A DNA stretch of 64,000 bases, taken from NCBI GenBank assembly GCA_039030075.1, contig JBCCEW010000013.1:81328-145327 (forward strand). Direction: 5' to 3'. Source of the DNA: Myxococcota bacterium (GTDB lineage Bacteria; Myxococcota_A; UBA9160; SMWR01). A model generated the notes under the pieces. The model saw only the letters and a program-made list of their open reading frames with translations, did not search any database and was not told the origin of the DNA. A program made the position numbers and the translations under genes. This document shows, piece after piece, positions 26,869 through 35,125 of this stretch (position 1 is its first letter; each line of letters starts with the position of its first letter).

Positions 26869-27516
26869 CTAATGGGCGGGCGCCACCTCGAGGATCACCG
26901 GAGCCTCGAAGAACTCCGCGCTGGACGGAACGCCCCCCTGTGGCGCGAAGAAGCGTTCGGCCGACGCCCGATCCTCCCAGAGCGCGATCGAACCGCCGGC
27001 TCCCGGTCGGCCCCACCCGTAGAGATGAACGAGCCCGGGGGTATCGACGGCGGGTGTCACGGCGGCACTGCGCATCACGACGGCGACGAAAGTCGTGTCC
27101 GTCCGCACGGCGGCCGGCACGTCGGTTCGTGATTGCCCCGACACCTGGTCACCCGATTCCTCGATCTCGAGAGAAGCCGGTTCTCCGTAGCGCGCGGCGA
27201 TGTCGGCGTGCCAGGCGGCGTCGTAGAACGCGTCTGCGGCGGCCCGGTCGCGCCACAGATAGATTCCCCCCAGCTCGCCCGAGTCGGCAATCGTGAAGAA
27301 CTTCCGCTCGAGACCGGGGATCTCCGCGTAGCGCGGGGCCGCGGCCTCGAAGCGCCAGCGAACGAAGAAGCGCGGCGCATACCAAGGGGTCTTCACCTTG
27401 ACGATCGACACGACGCGTGGCGACGCCGCGGGCTCGGCGCCCGACGGCGCGGCCAGGCCCCCCGTCAATCCGAACACGAGCGCCGTAGCAGCCACGAACC
27501 TCGCGTAGCCGCTCAT
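26869..27516 (-). CDS. Exported protein with two YdhR/monooxygenase-like modules
   Basis: A 215-residue protein with a Sec signal peptide (cleavage near APSGAEP). Two ferredoxin-like modules follow: VSIVKVKTPWYAPRFFVRW to LWRDRAAADAFYDAAW, and TTFVAVVMRSA to IALWEDRASAERFF. The repeated 'LWxDRAxAxxFx' segment is characteristic of YdhR and related small monooxygenase-like proteins, normally cytoplasmic dimers; here the two halves are fused and exported. Function is unknown. Its ATG overlaps the stop of the upstream alcohol dehydrogenase (ATGA), so the two are translationally coupled. Confidence 0.7.
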   Translation of the reverse strand: MSGYARFVAATALVFGLTGGLAAPSGAEPAASPRVVSIVKVKTPWYAPRFFVRWRFEAAAPRYAEIPGLERKFFTIADSGELGGIYLWRDRAAADAFYDAAWHADIAARYGEPASLEIEESGDQVSGQSRTDVPAAVRTDTTFVAVVMRSAAVTPAVDTPGLVHLYGWGRPGAGGSIALWEDRASAERFFAPQGGVPSSAEFFEAPVILEVAPAH

Positions 27517-28583
27517 CGCGCGAGCTCCTGCGCCGGCGTCTCGGGAAGGACGGACGCGCGAGAGAAGAGCAGCTTGGGCGCGGGATCCGTGAGGAGCTCC
27601 GCCGCGTCTTCGAAGCACGCCCGCTTCGTGACGAGCGCTCCGGGGTCCCAGCGGCCCGCGCAGACGTGGCCCAGCATCTCCTCGAGCATCGGTCGCGACT
27701 GCACCCGGCTGATCTCGTAGCGAACGCCGCGCTTGTACATCTCGAGCAGTGGCAGCTCGGCCATCGCCTCGGTGCCGTTCGAGACACTCGTGCAGATCCC
27801 GCCCGGCGCAGTCGAGTCGATCGCGAAGCGGCGGCCGGGCTCGAGGGTGCAGGCGTCGACCACGATCGGAAACACGGCTTCCGCGTTCGGCATGGCGGCG
27901 AGGGACACCTCGCGCGGCTCTACACCGAGGCGCTCCGCCAATGCCAGACGCCCCGGGTCTGCATCGGCATAGACGACCCGTTCGGCGCCCAGCCCGAGTG
28001 CCGCCTGGGCTGCGAAGAGTCCGACGCTCTGGGCCAGACCGCCGACGACCAACACGGCGGCGCCCGGTTCGTCGCGCAAGTGAGGCGCGACGGTGCGATA
28101 CCCATCGGCGGCGTTGTCGGCCAGGTGCGCGGCTGCGGCCACGTCCACGTCCGCCGGGAGGCGCACGATCATGGCGTTCGCGAAGGGCACACGCAGCACG
28201 TCCGAGAAAGCGCCTCCGAAGTCGATGCCCCCGCAGCGACCGAGGCCGTAGTTGGCGCCGAAGGGGACGGCGTCGCATGCGTTCGGCCGCCCGGCCTGGC
28301 ACGGCCCGCAGCGCCCGCAGTGGATCTGGAAGGAAACGCAGACGCGGTCGCCCGGCCGACACGTGGTCACCGCGTCCCCGACGTCGAGCACCTCGGCCAC
28401 CATCTCGTGCCCCACGGCGAACGGAGCGCGCCGCGGGATCTGGCCGAGCCCGATATAGAGGTCGAGATCGCAGCGGGCCACGGCGAGGGGGCGCAGCAGG
28501 GCGGCCTCGTTCGAGTCGAGCTTCGGCTCGGGGACATCGCGCCAGGCGTACTGGCGCGGCCCGAGGAACTGGAGCTGTTGCAT
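27513..28583 (-). CDS. Zinc-dependent alcohol dehydrogenase (MDR family)
   Basis: A 356-residue medium-chain dehydrogenase/reductase. The N-terminal GroES-like domain has the catalytic-zinc region (Cys in VARCDLD, GHEMV) and the structural-zinc Cys cluster CGRCGPC followed seven residues later by another Cys; the Rossmann domain begins near 168 with VLVVGGLAQSVGLFAAQAA. Such enzymes oxidise alcohols or reduce aldehydes with NAD(P); the substrate is unknown. It is coupled to the exported YdhR-like gene downstream and faces a TetR regulator across 172 bases containing a palindromic operator, so it is probably repressed by that regulator. Confidence 0.88.
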   Translation of the reverse strand: MQQLQFLGPRQYAWRDVPEPKLDSNEAALLRPLAVARCDLDLYIGLGQIPRRAPFAVGHEMVAEVLDVGDAVTTCRPGDRVCVSFQIHCGRCGPCQAGRPNACDAVPFGANYGLGRCGGIDFGGAFSDVLRVPFANAMIVRLPADVDVAAAAHLADNAADGYRTVAPHLRDEPGAAVLVVGGLAQSVGLFAAQAALGLGAERVVYADADPGRLALAERLGVEPREVSLAAMPNAEAVFPIVVDACTLEPGRRFAIDSTAPGGICTSVSNGTEAMAELPLLEMYKRGVRYEISRVQSRPMLEEMLGHVCAGRWDPGALVTKRACFEDAAELLTDPAPKLLFSRASVLPETPAQELAR

Positions 28584-28631
28584 GGGGAGGCTCCGAGCGG
28601 GCGCAGGGCGCGAGGGATGTCGCGCGTTCGT

Positions 28632-28651
28632 ATGTATGTCATACTACATAG
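28632..28651. promoter_or_regulatory. Nested palindrome, candidate TetR operator
   Basis: In the divergent ADH/TetR intergenic region, TATGTA (28632-28637) and TACATA (28646-28651) form 6-bp inverted arms. Inside them GTATG-T-CATAC (28635-28645) is a second perfect palindrome, though the two are centred 1.5 bases apart. The patch is strikingly AT-rich for this window. A TetR dimer site here could control both directions. An in-frame ATG inside it (28636) is not a credible start. Confidence 0.6.
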
Positions 28652-28755
28652 AACGAATCAAGGCCGTTCTTCCCAGGCTCCCGCCGCGGGATCGGCCGGG
28701 GCGGTGTCCTCGAGGGCCGTGCGGCCTCGAATCGCCCCTTCGAACCGGAGAAGCG

Positions 28756-29331
28756 GTGCCCCGCGTCGACACCCATCAGAAGCGCGCCATGCTCGAAGCG
28801 GCCGTGCGACTGTTCCGCCGCCACGGCTACGAACGGACGTCGATGCTCGATGTCGTGCGCGAGAGCGGCGGTCCCCGCGGCTCTCTCTACCACTACTTCC
28901 CCGGCGGCAAGGTCGACCTGGCGCGCCAGGCCATCGAATTGGCGAACGCCGCGGTCCGCGACTGGATCCAGGCCGCGGGCGTCGCCTCGACCTCTCCGGC
29001 CGACTTCGTTCGGCGGCTCGGGAAAGCGTACGCCGGTGCGTTGCGTGGCTCCGACTTCAGCGAGGGCTGCCCGATTGCCACGGTCGCACTGGAGACGGCG
29101 CCCGGCATCCCGGAGCTGGGCGACACCTGCGCAGCCGGCTTCGACAGCTGGATCCAGATCACCCGTGAGATCCTTCAGCGCCACGGCCTGCCCGAGTCCA
29201 ATGCCGCCAGCACCGCCCTCCACGCCGTCAGCGCGATCGAAGGGGCGTTGATCCTCTCTCGCGCGCGAGGCAACACCGAGCCCCTCGACCGCGTCGTGTC
29301 CCTGCTCGCCGATGGTCTCGTGACCGACTGA
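28756..29331 (+). CDS. TetR-family transcriptional regulator
   Basis: A 191-residue protein from GTG 28756, with CCGGAG upstream. The N-terminal helix-turn-helix reads HQKRAMLEAAVRLFRRHGYE, TSMLDVVRESG and GSLYHYFPGGK; the C-terminal ligand-binding domain has FSEGCPIATVALETAP, close to the YxxFxxRPxxxGC-type LmrA/YxaF subgroup (TetR_C). These regulators are repressors released by small hydrophobic ligands. The divergent alcohol-dehydrogenase operon and the intervening palindrome suggest that operon as the target, plus autorepression. Confidence 0.9.
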   Translation: MPRVDTHQKRAMLEAAVRLFRRHGYERTSMLDVVRESGGPRGSLYHYFPGGKVDLARQAIELANAAVRDWIQAAGVASTSPADFVRRLGKAYAGALRGSDFSEGCPIATVALETAPGIPELGDTCAAGFDSWIQITREILQRHGLPESNAASTALHAVSAIEGALILSRARGNTEPLDRVVSLLADGLVTD

Positions 29332-29363
29332 AGTCGGGATCGGGCCTGTGCCACCATGGCGGC

Positions 29364-30257
29364 ATGCCCAACGACGTCGTCCTCTACGAAGAACGCGACT
29401 CCATCGCGATCATCACGCTGAACCGCCCGGAGAAGAAGAACACGCTCACCGACGCCGTGATCCAGGGCGTTGCGAATGGGATCGACGCGGCGTCGAAATC
29501 GCCGGCGGTGGCCGCCGTCGTGCTGCGCGGCGCGGGCGACACGTTCACGGCCGGCTACGACCTCACCGCCGGCAGCGATGCCGGTTCGGGGGGTGGTGAG
29601 CCGTCGGGTTGGAGCACGCCCTACGGCGCCGTCGGCCCGAAACCGCGCGAAGGTGCGTGGGACCCGGTGCGCGACTGGCAGTTCATGGGGAACAACGTGC
29701 GCCGGTTCATGAAGATCTGGGAGTGTCCGAAACCGGTGCTCGGCGAGGTCAAGGGCTGGGCAGTTGGCGGCGCGACCGATCTCGTGTTGTGCTGCGACCT
29801 GCTCTTCATGGCCGAGGACGCGCACATCGGATACGCGCCGAGCCGGATCTTCGGCACGCCGACGACCATGCTCTGGGTGTACCGACTCGGCCTCGAGCAC
29901 GCGAAGCAGTTCCTGCTCACCGGGCGCGCGATCGACGCCGAGACGGCCTACCGCATCGGCCTCGTGTCCCAGGTCCTGCCGAAGGATGACCTCTCGCGGG
30001 TCATCGAGGAAGAGGCCCAGCGTTTCCGGCACATCCCGGCGAACCAGCTCGCGCTCAACAAGCTGCTCATCAACCAGGCCTTCGAGAACATGGGGCTGCG
30101 CACGAGCCAGCTGCTCGGGACCTTCTTCGATGGCGTCACGCGACACACCGAAGAGGCCTATCGCTGGGTCGAGGCCTTCGGCGAACGCGGCTTCCGCGAG
30201 GTGATCCGAGAACGCGACGCGCCCTGGGGTGACTACGGCGAGAAGAAGCGCACCTAG
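29364..30257 (+). CDS. Enoyl-CoA hydratase/isomerase (crotonase) family protein
   Basis: A 297-residue protein with crotonase landmarks: LNRPEKKNTL, VVLRGAGDTFTAGYDL (first oxyanion-hole strand), VKGWAVGGATDLVLCCDLLF (second oxyanion loop) and HIGYAPSRIFGTPTTMLW. An insertion after the first oxyanion strand makes it 30-40 residues longer than typical hydratases. The usual catalytic Glu pair is not plainly conserved (IGYAPSRI, TPTTML), so an isomerase, hydrolase or CoA-ester-processing role is as likely as hydration. It follows the TetR gene by 32 bases on the same strand. Confidence 0.82.
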   Translation: MPNDVVLYEERDSIAIITLNRPEKKNTLTDAVIQGVANGIDAASKSPAVAAVVLRGAGDTFTAGYDLTAGSDAGSGGGEPSGWSTPYGAVGPKPREGAWDPVRDWQFMGNNVRRFMKIWECPKPVLGEVKGWAVGGATDLVLCCDLLFMAEDAHIGYAPSRIFGTPTTMLWVYRLGLEHAKQFLLTGRAIDAETAYRIGLVSQVLPKDDLSRVIEEEAQRFRHIPANQLALNKLLINQAFENMGLRTSQLLGTFFDGVTRHTEEAYRWVEAFGERGFREVIRERDAPWGDYGEKKRT

Positions 30258-30293
30258 CCGGACGAGCCGCACGAAACGGATCCGACGCGTTCC

Positions 30294-30323
30294 TTGACCC
30301 CCTCCCCGGCCGGAGACGATACT
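30294..30323 (+). promoter_or_regulatory. Weak sigma-70-like promoter candidate
   Basis: TTGACC at 30294-30299 and GATACT at 30318-30323 are separated by 18 bases, about 40 bases before the luciferase-like start at 30365. The match is by eye only, and the spacer is GC-rich. Confidence 0.3.
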
Positions 30324-30364
30324 CGCGGACTTTGCGGAACCTTCCGCGCCTTCGGAGTGCGTCC

Positions 30365-31321
30365 ATGCCGCTCGGCTTTCACTTCCCGTTCTCGACGATC
30401 GACGCGAAGGCTCAGGCGGAACTCGCGCAACTGCTTCGGGACCGCGGCTATGGGCACGTGTGGACAGGGGAGAACCCGGGCACCAACGGCTTCCTGCCCC
30501 TCGCCCTCGCCTCTCAGTGGGCGCCCGGACTCGGGCTCGCCAGCGCGTGCTTCCCGGTCCAGACGCGCGGCCCGGGCTTGTTCGCCGACACCGTGGCCCA
30601 GCTCTGCGCTTCCGCTCCAGCGAGCCCGGTGATCGTGGGAATCGGCAGCTCCTCGGAGTGGGTGGTCCAGCGCATGAACGGTCGCCCCTATGGCCGGCCC
30701 GTGGAGAGCGTGCGCGACATGGCGCGGTTCTTGAGTGCCGCCCTCGCCGGAGAAGACGTCCGCGCCGACAACGCCAGCTTCCGGGTTCGCTACAAGCTGG
30801 CACGTCCGCTCGCGCGCCCCCCGAAGCTGATGGTGGCGGCCCTGCGGCCGAAGATGATCGAGATGGGCGCCGCCGAGTCCGACGGCGTGATCCTGAACAA
30901 CGTGGTGCCCGAGGATCTCGCGAAGATCGTGCCCCTGGTCAAGCGTCACGGTGCCGACAAGCAGATCGCGGCGCGGGTCTACGTCACGCCCGTGGAAGAC
31001 CCGACGATCGTTCGTCAGGTCGGCGCCGCGTCCCTGGCCGCCTATCTCGGTGTGCCCACGTATCGGAAGCACCAGGAGTGGCTCGGCCACTCGGATCTCT
31101 TCGCCCCTCTTTGGGAGGCGTGGGATCAGGGCGGCTTCGCGGCAGCGCGCGCGGCGGTCACCGACACGATGGTCGACCACCTCTACCACCACGGCAGTCC
31201 GGAAGCCTGTCGCACCTTGATCCGCGACTACGAAGCTGCCGGCGTCGATCACGTCATCGTGAGTCCCGTCGAGGAAGCCCTCGACCCCCGTGAGATCGCG
31301 CGCCGGCTCGCGCCCCAGTGA
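30365..31321 (+). CDS. Luciferase-like monooxygenase (LLM) family protein
   Basis: A 318-residue TIM-barrel protein with LLM features: an initial strand of the type GFHFPFST, RGYGHVWTGENPG, VIVGIGSSSEWVVQRMNGRPYG, a middle PPKLMVAALRPKMIEMGAAESDGVILN and a C-terminal GSPEACRTLIRDYEAAGVDHVIV. Members use FMNH2 or F420; cofactor and substrate are undefined here. It is one of four LLM-family genes in this window (see also 42667, 52622 and 55992) and is translationally coupled to the downstream GHMP kinase by a 4-base overlap. Confidence 0.8.
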   Translation: MPLGFHFPFSTIDAKAQAELAQLLRDRGYGHVWTGENPGTNGFLPLALASQWAPGLGLASACFPVQTRGPGLFADTVAQLCASAPASPVIVGIGSSSEWVVQRMNGRPYGRPVESVRDMARFLSAALAGEDVRADNASFRVRYKLARPLARPPKLMVAALRPKMIEMGAAESDGVILNNVVPEDLAKIVPLVKRHGADKQIAARVYVTPVEDPTIVRQVGAASLAAYLGVPTYRKHQEWLGHSDLFAPLWEAWDQGGFAAARAAVTDTMVDHLYHHGSPEACRTLIRDYEAAGVDHVIVSPVEEALDPREIARRLAPQ

Positions 31322-32412
31322 CCACCGACGCGAGTGACGAACACTTCGTACCGGGTCGGCTCTGCCTGTTCGGCGAGCATTCCGACTGGGCCGCTGGTTA
31401 TCGCAGCGCGCACCCCGAAATCGCCCGTGGCGTCTGCGTGGTCGCGGGGACCGAACGCGGCGTGCGGGTACGCGCCACCCCGGCCGAGGGGTCGTTGATC
31501 GTGAGCAGCCGGGTCGCCGGTCAGGCCCAGTGCGAACCGTGGCAGATCCCGTGGCGGGAGGCCGAGCTGGTCGCGGCCGCCGGCTCGGACCACTTCCTGC
31601 GCTACGTGGCGGGCGCAGCCGCCGAATTCGAAGCACGCTGCAGCGGCCGCGGTGCCACGCTCTCGTTCACGTCGAATCTTCCTGCCCAGAAAGGGCTGTC
31701 CTCCTCTGCCGCGGTCTGCGTCGCGACATTGCGCGGGCTCGCCGAAATCGCAGGCCGCTCACTCTCGCGAGAAGAAGAAATGGAGTGGGCCTACCTCGGA
31801 GAGCGCCGGACCGGCTCCGCCTGTGGACGCCTCGACCCGATCGTGGCCTACGGTCGGGTGGTCTCGCGGGTGGACTTCGACGGAGACGACGTCGCGATCG
31901 GATTTCCCGAGGTCGCGACGCCGGTCCCGTTGGTCGTCGTCGATCTCGGGCGCAGCAAGGACACGCCGCGGATCCTCGCGGACCTGCATCGCTGTTATCC
32001 CGATGCGCCCGACCCCCAGGCCCGAGCCGTTCGCGAGGCGCTCGGGGCCGCGAATCAGGCGACGGTCGCGGGGGCGCTGCGGGCACTCGCCGCGGGAGAC
32101 CTCGAAACCCTCGGGAAGCTGATGACCGAAGCCCAGGCACGCTTCGACCGCGACGTCGTGCCTGCGTCGACGGCGCTCGAGGCGCCGCACCAGCAGCGGG
32201 TTCTCGCCCATCCCGCGCTCGCCGAGCTCGGGTTCGGCGCGAAGGGCGTCGGGTCGCAGGGAGACGGCTGCGTGCAGGTGGTCGCACGCGACGCGGAAAC
32301 CCAGGCGACCCTCGTCGCTCGCCTCGGCGACGAGCGCGGGCTCAGCGCATTTGCGATGACGGTGCCTGCGACGGACCGACGCCCGCACCCCGCGCCTGAC
32401 GAATCCGCCTGA
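31318..32412 (+). CDS. GHMP-superfamily kinase
   Basis: A 364-residue protein from a GTG that overlaps the LLM stop (GTGA). The three GHMP motifs are present: PGRLCLFGEHSDW, LPAQKGLSSSAAVCV (ATP-binding glycine/serine loop) and AKGVGSQGDGCV. The first motif with Glu-His-Ser-Asp resembles galactokinase and mevalonate kinase, but the sequence does not specify the substrate; sugar, mevalonate-type or homoserine-type substrates are possible. Its 3' end overlaps the opposite-strand TPR membrane gene by 71 bases, the longest overlap between two supported genes here. Confidence 0.85.
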   Translation: MTTDASDEHFVPGRLCLFGEHSDWAAGYRSAHPEIARGVCVVAGTERGVRVRATPAEGSLIVSSRVAGQAQCEPWQIPWREAELVAAAGSDHFLRYVAGAAAEFEARCSGRGATLSFTSNLPAQKGLSSSAAVCVATLRGLAEIAGRSLSREEEMEWAYLGERRTGSACGRLDPIVAYGRVVSRVDFDGDDVAIGFPEVATPVPLVVVDLGRSKDTPRILADLHRCYPDAPDPQARAVREALGAANQATVAGALRALAAGDLETLGKLMTEAQARFDRDVVPASTALEAPHQQRVLAHPALAELGFGAKGVGSQGDGCVQVVARDAETQATLVARLGDERGLSAFAMTVPATDRRPHPAPDESA

Positions 32413-34021
32413 GCAGCTGACGCATGTCGGGCTGGCGCGGCACGACCGCCAGAGCCTGCTGGATCCGCTGTTCCGCCATGCCCAGGGAGCCCAGGCGCAC
32501 CCAGAGCTTCGCTGCGTTCCGGAGCCCGTCGACGTTCCGCGGCTCCAACACCAACGCTTCTTCGTAGGCGTCGAGGGCCGGACGCCACTGCTGCTGGGCC
32601 TCCAACGCCAGACCGAGATTGATCGACGTGCGTGCCGCTGGAGCGAGCTGCAAGCTGCGCCGGAACTCGGCCTCCGCCTCGGGGTAGTGTTCGTTCTGGT
32701 ACGAGATCACCCCGAGGTCGTGACGCACCGAAGCGGAATCGCGTCCCAACCAGGTGAGGATCTGGGCCGACTGACGCAGCTTGTCTTCGTCCGGTGGGTC
32801 GAGGGCGCGCACCACGCCGAACTGGAACACGAGAGCACCGAGGATCACATAGGTCGCGTAGGCGAGTCCCAGGAACGCGATGAGCGGACGGAGCCAGCGG
32901 CGCGGCGGAATCGTCTCGTCGTCGGCGCGCGCGCGCGCACCGAGCAACACCTGGGCGACGGGGCCGTCGCGCAGCTTCCAGATCGCTCCGTCGAGGACGA
33001 AGTGCTGGAGGTTCACTGCCGCGGTGACCAGCAGAGCCACGCCGCCATCGACACCCCGCTCTCCGAGCACGTCGGGCGCGAACAGGAAGAGCGGAATGCC
33101 CCACAGCGCTCCGCCCGCCAGCCAGATCTGGAGCAGGTAGTTCCCCTGCCGGTGTTCGCGGCGTGCGCCCCGCGCGTAGTAGGAGCTGACCCAGATGTAT
33201 TGGATCGAGTGTCCCATCGCGATCCAGAGGAACACGTAGTGCGCCATGCCGTCCGAGAACGGTGCCAGACCGCTGAACCAGCCGGCGTAGCGACTCATCG
33301 CCGGCGCCACGAACCACAGCGCCTGCAATCCGATCAGCGCGAACGCGGGGACCAGATCCGACAGGGTCGCACGGCGCAGCAGGAGGCCGACGAACACGGC
33401 CACACTGGCGACGTACGCCGCGAAGCAGCCCCACATCAGCTGGGACTGGAGCGACGCCGGAAGCCCCAGACGCACCACGTCGTAGAGCCCCTGCGAGACG
33501 TCGAGGGGCGCATAGTCGGCCTGGGGCGCCTCGCCCTGCACGGAGATCACCACCAACAGCCAGGAAAGCCCGAAGCTCGCGTAGAACCAGCGCTTCGCCG
33601 CCGGGGGCACCGACACACCGCGGCGACCGAGCAGCATCAGGGCGATCCCGTAGTTCTGGCCGCTGTAGTGCCAGGGGCTCCAGATCAAATAGATCGCCAG
33701 CATCCAGGCGCCGACCGTCTCGACGTAGACACCGAGGACGAAGACCGCGTAGACGAGCACGCTCGCCCAGATCGAGAAGAACGCGTAGTGGCGACGATCG
33801 CTGGGTCGCTCGTAGACACGCAGCAGCGTCGCCCCGTAGTGGGGAACGCCCGAGAAGAGCACCAGGATCGGGAGCACTTCGAGGGGCAGCACCCGCATCA
33901 CGCCGCCGCCGAAGGCCGCGATCGCCAGGAAGACGACGAGGTAGGCGCCCCCACAGCCCAGGAGCAGGTCCCACGCCGGGCCGTAGAGCCAGCGCGGCGC
34001 GGCGGCCTCGTGGGTCGTCAT
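32342..34021 (-). CDS. Polytopic membrane protein with C-terminal TPR domain
   Basis: A 559-residue protein from ATG 34021. The first 400 residues contain eight or more hydrophobic segments, with conserved His-rich loops (FSGVPHYGATLLRVYE, YLIWSPWHYSGQNYG, MGHSIQYIW, NLQHFVLDG) that look like buried metal or heme ligands. After residue 430 there are TPR repeats (GVISYQNEHYPEAEAEFRRSL, ALDAYEEALVLEP, RIQQALAVVP). A small secreted protein is encoded 66 bases upstream on the same strand. The function is unknown; the mix of polytopic membrane domain and cytoplasmic or periplasmic TPR suggests an envelope assembly or glycosylation role (inference). Confidence 0.75.
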   Translation of the reverse strand: MTTHEAAAPRWLYGPAWDLLLGCGGAYLVVFLAIAAFGGGVMRVLPLEVLPILVLFSGVPHYGATLLRVYERPSDRRHYAFFSIWASVLVYAVFVLGVYVETVGAWMLAIYLIWSPWHYSGQNYGIALMLLGRRGVSVPPAAKRWFYASFGLSWLLVVISVQGEAPQADYAPLDVSQGLYDVVRLGLPASLQSQLMWGCFAAYVASVAVFVGLLLRRATLSDLVPAFALIGLQALWFVAPAMSRYAGWFSGLAPFSDGMAHYVFLWIAMGHSIQYIWVSSYYARGARREHRQGNYLLQIWLAGGALWGIPLFLFAPDVLGERGVDGGVALLVTAAVNLQHFVLDGAIWKLRDGPVAQVLLGARARADDETIPPRRWLRPLIAFLGLAYATYVILGALVFQFGVVRALDPPDEDKLRQSAQILTWLGRDSASVRHDLGVISYQNEHYPEAEAEFRRSLQLAPAARTSINLGLALEAQQQWRPALDAYEEALVLEPRNVDGLRNAAKLWVRLGSLGMAEQRIQQALAVVPRQPDMRQLLRRIRQARGAGVGPSQAPSSQMR

Positions 34022-34087
34022 CGGGAAATTATACCGGGGCGCCGAGCGCGGTGGGCTTGCGCGCCACACGGGCGCGCGAGCGTCCTA

Positions 34088-34429
34088 TCAGCCGCGTGCG
34101 CGGCGGGGCCGCGCGCGCTTCGCAGCGGAGGCTGCGCTCACCGAGATCGGGCGCGCACCCCAGCCCAGGGCGTTCAGGTGGGCGCCTGCCCCTTCCACGT
34201 CCGCCGTGATGACTCGCCCGTCGGCGAAGACGACGGTCTCTGCATCATGGCGCACCACGGTCCCGCCCTGGGCCTTCGCCAGGGCGTGAACTTTCCCGCC
34301 CGACTGCAAGATCACCAAGGTGATCGGACCGGTGGGGTCGCAGGTTTCAGCGGCGAACGTCGGCGCCGGCGCCAGGAGCGCCGCGCAGAGACCCCCGATC
34401 CCGAGCGCGATTCGCAGGCTGCGTGCCAT
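34088..34429 (-). CDS. Small exported protein, unknown function
   Basis: A 113-residue protein with a strong Sec signal peptide (MARSLRIALGIGG through APTFAAE). The mature part is short and beta-rich (TLVILQSGGKVHALAKAQGG, ETVVFADGRVITADVEGAG) and ends in a basic Arg/Ala tail. I recognise no family. The ATG at 34429 is chosen over an upstream in-frame start because the signal peptide begins there. It may be cotranscribed with the TPR membrane protein downstream. Confidence 0.55.
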   Translation of the reverse strand: MARSLRIALGIGGLCAALLAPAPTFAAETCDPTGPITLVILQSGGKVHALAKAQGGTVVRHDAETVVFADGRVITADVEGAGAHLNALGWGARPISVSAASAAKRARPRRARG

Positions 34430-34518
34430 GGGGTCGGGATCGTCCTGCGGACGCGGGAGCTTGAGAGCCCCCGAAGATGCCGCCCCAGTCCCGGGGGCGT
34501 CCGGACGATACGGGGGGC

Positions 34519-35103
34519 ATGAAGACGCTTCGAGTCTGCGTGGTGCTCCTGGCATGGACGACACTCGCGTGTGACCGCCTGGCTGAATTCGGCGATGCGG
34601 TCGCTTCGAGCGAGCCCACGGCGGAACGTCCGGAGGGATGGGAGAGCCTCGAGGGCGATGGTTCCTCGTCTCGGCTCTACTACCAGTTCATCGACGATGC
34701 AGGACGCGTGCGCTTCGTCGAGCGGCTCGACGAGGTCCCCGAAGCGTGGCGTGCGAACGTGGGCTTCGTGAAGATGGACGTCGCGCCGCCGCTCTCTCCC
34801 GGAGCCGCCGCCGCCGCACGACGCCAACAGCTCGGGGGTGGCGGCACGACCGTCGCCGCCGCTGGAGGCGCGGGCCCCGTGCTGCTCTACTCGGCCGAGT
34901 GGTGCGGCGCGTGCCAGAAGGCGAAGCGCCACCTGTCGCGACGCAACGTCTCCTACCAGGAACTCGATGTCGACAACCCGAACCACGCCAAGGCGCTGGT
35001 GCAGAAGACCGGATCGCGTGCGATCCCGGTGCTCGACGCCGGCGGCCGCATCTTCACGGGCTTCGATTCGGGCGCCTACGACCGCATGCTCACGGGCGTC
35101 TAG
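34519..35103 (+). CDS. Lipoprotein with DUF4124-like segment and glutaredoxin-like domain
   Basis: A 194-residue protein with a signal peptide and lipobox (TTLAC, Cys18). Residues 50-85 (LYYQFIDDAGRVRFVERLDEV) resemble the DUF4124 beta-meander that often precedes redox domains. After a Gly/Ala linker the C-terminal 75 residues form a glutaredoxin-type thioredoxin fold with the CxxC motif SAEWCGACQKAK, the cis-Pro loop SRAIPVLDAG, and GFDSGAYDRML. An envelope-anchored dithiol reductase or isomerase is likely; the redox partner is unknown. Confidence 0.82.
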   Translation: MKTLRVCVVLLAWTTLACDRLAEFGDAVASSEPTAERPEGWESLEGDGSSSRLYYQFIDDAGRVRFVERLDEVPEAWRANVGFVKMDVAPPLSPGAAAAARRQQLGGGGTTVAAAGGAGPVLLYSAEWCGACQKAKRHLSRRNVSYQELDVDNPNHAKALVQKTGSRAIPVLDAGGRIFTGFDSGAYDRMLTGV

Positions 35104-35125
35104 CCCCCAGAGCTGGCCCAGGACA

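Noticed and set aside
28636..28755. Upstream ATG for a longer TetR protein
   Set aside because: It would begin inside the palindromic operator and adds a 40-residue non-TetR segment; GTG 28756 starts the helix-turn-helix at the normal distance.
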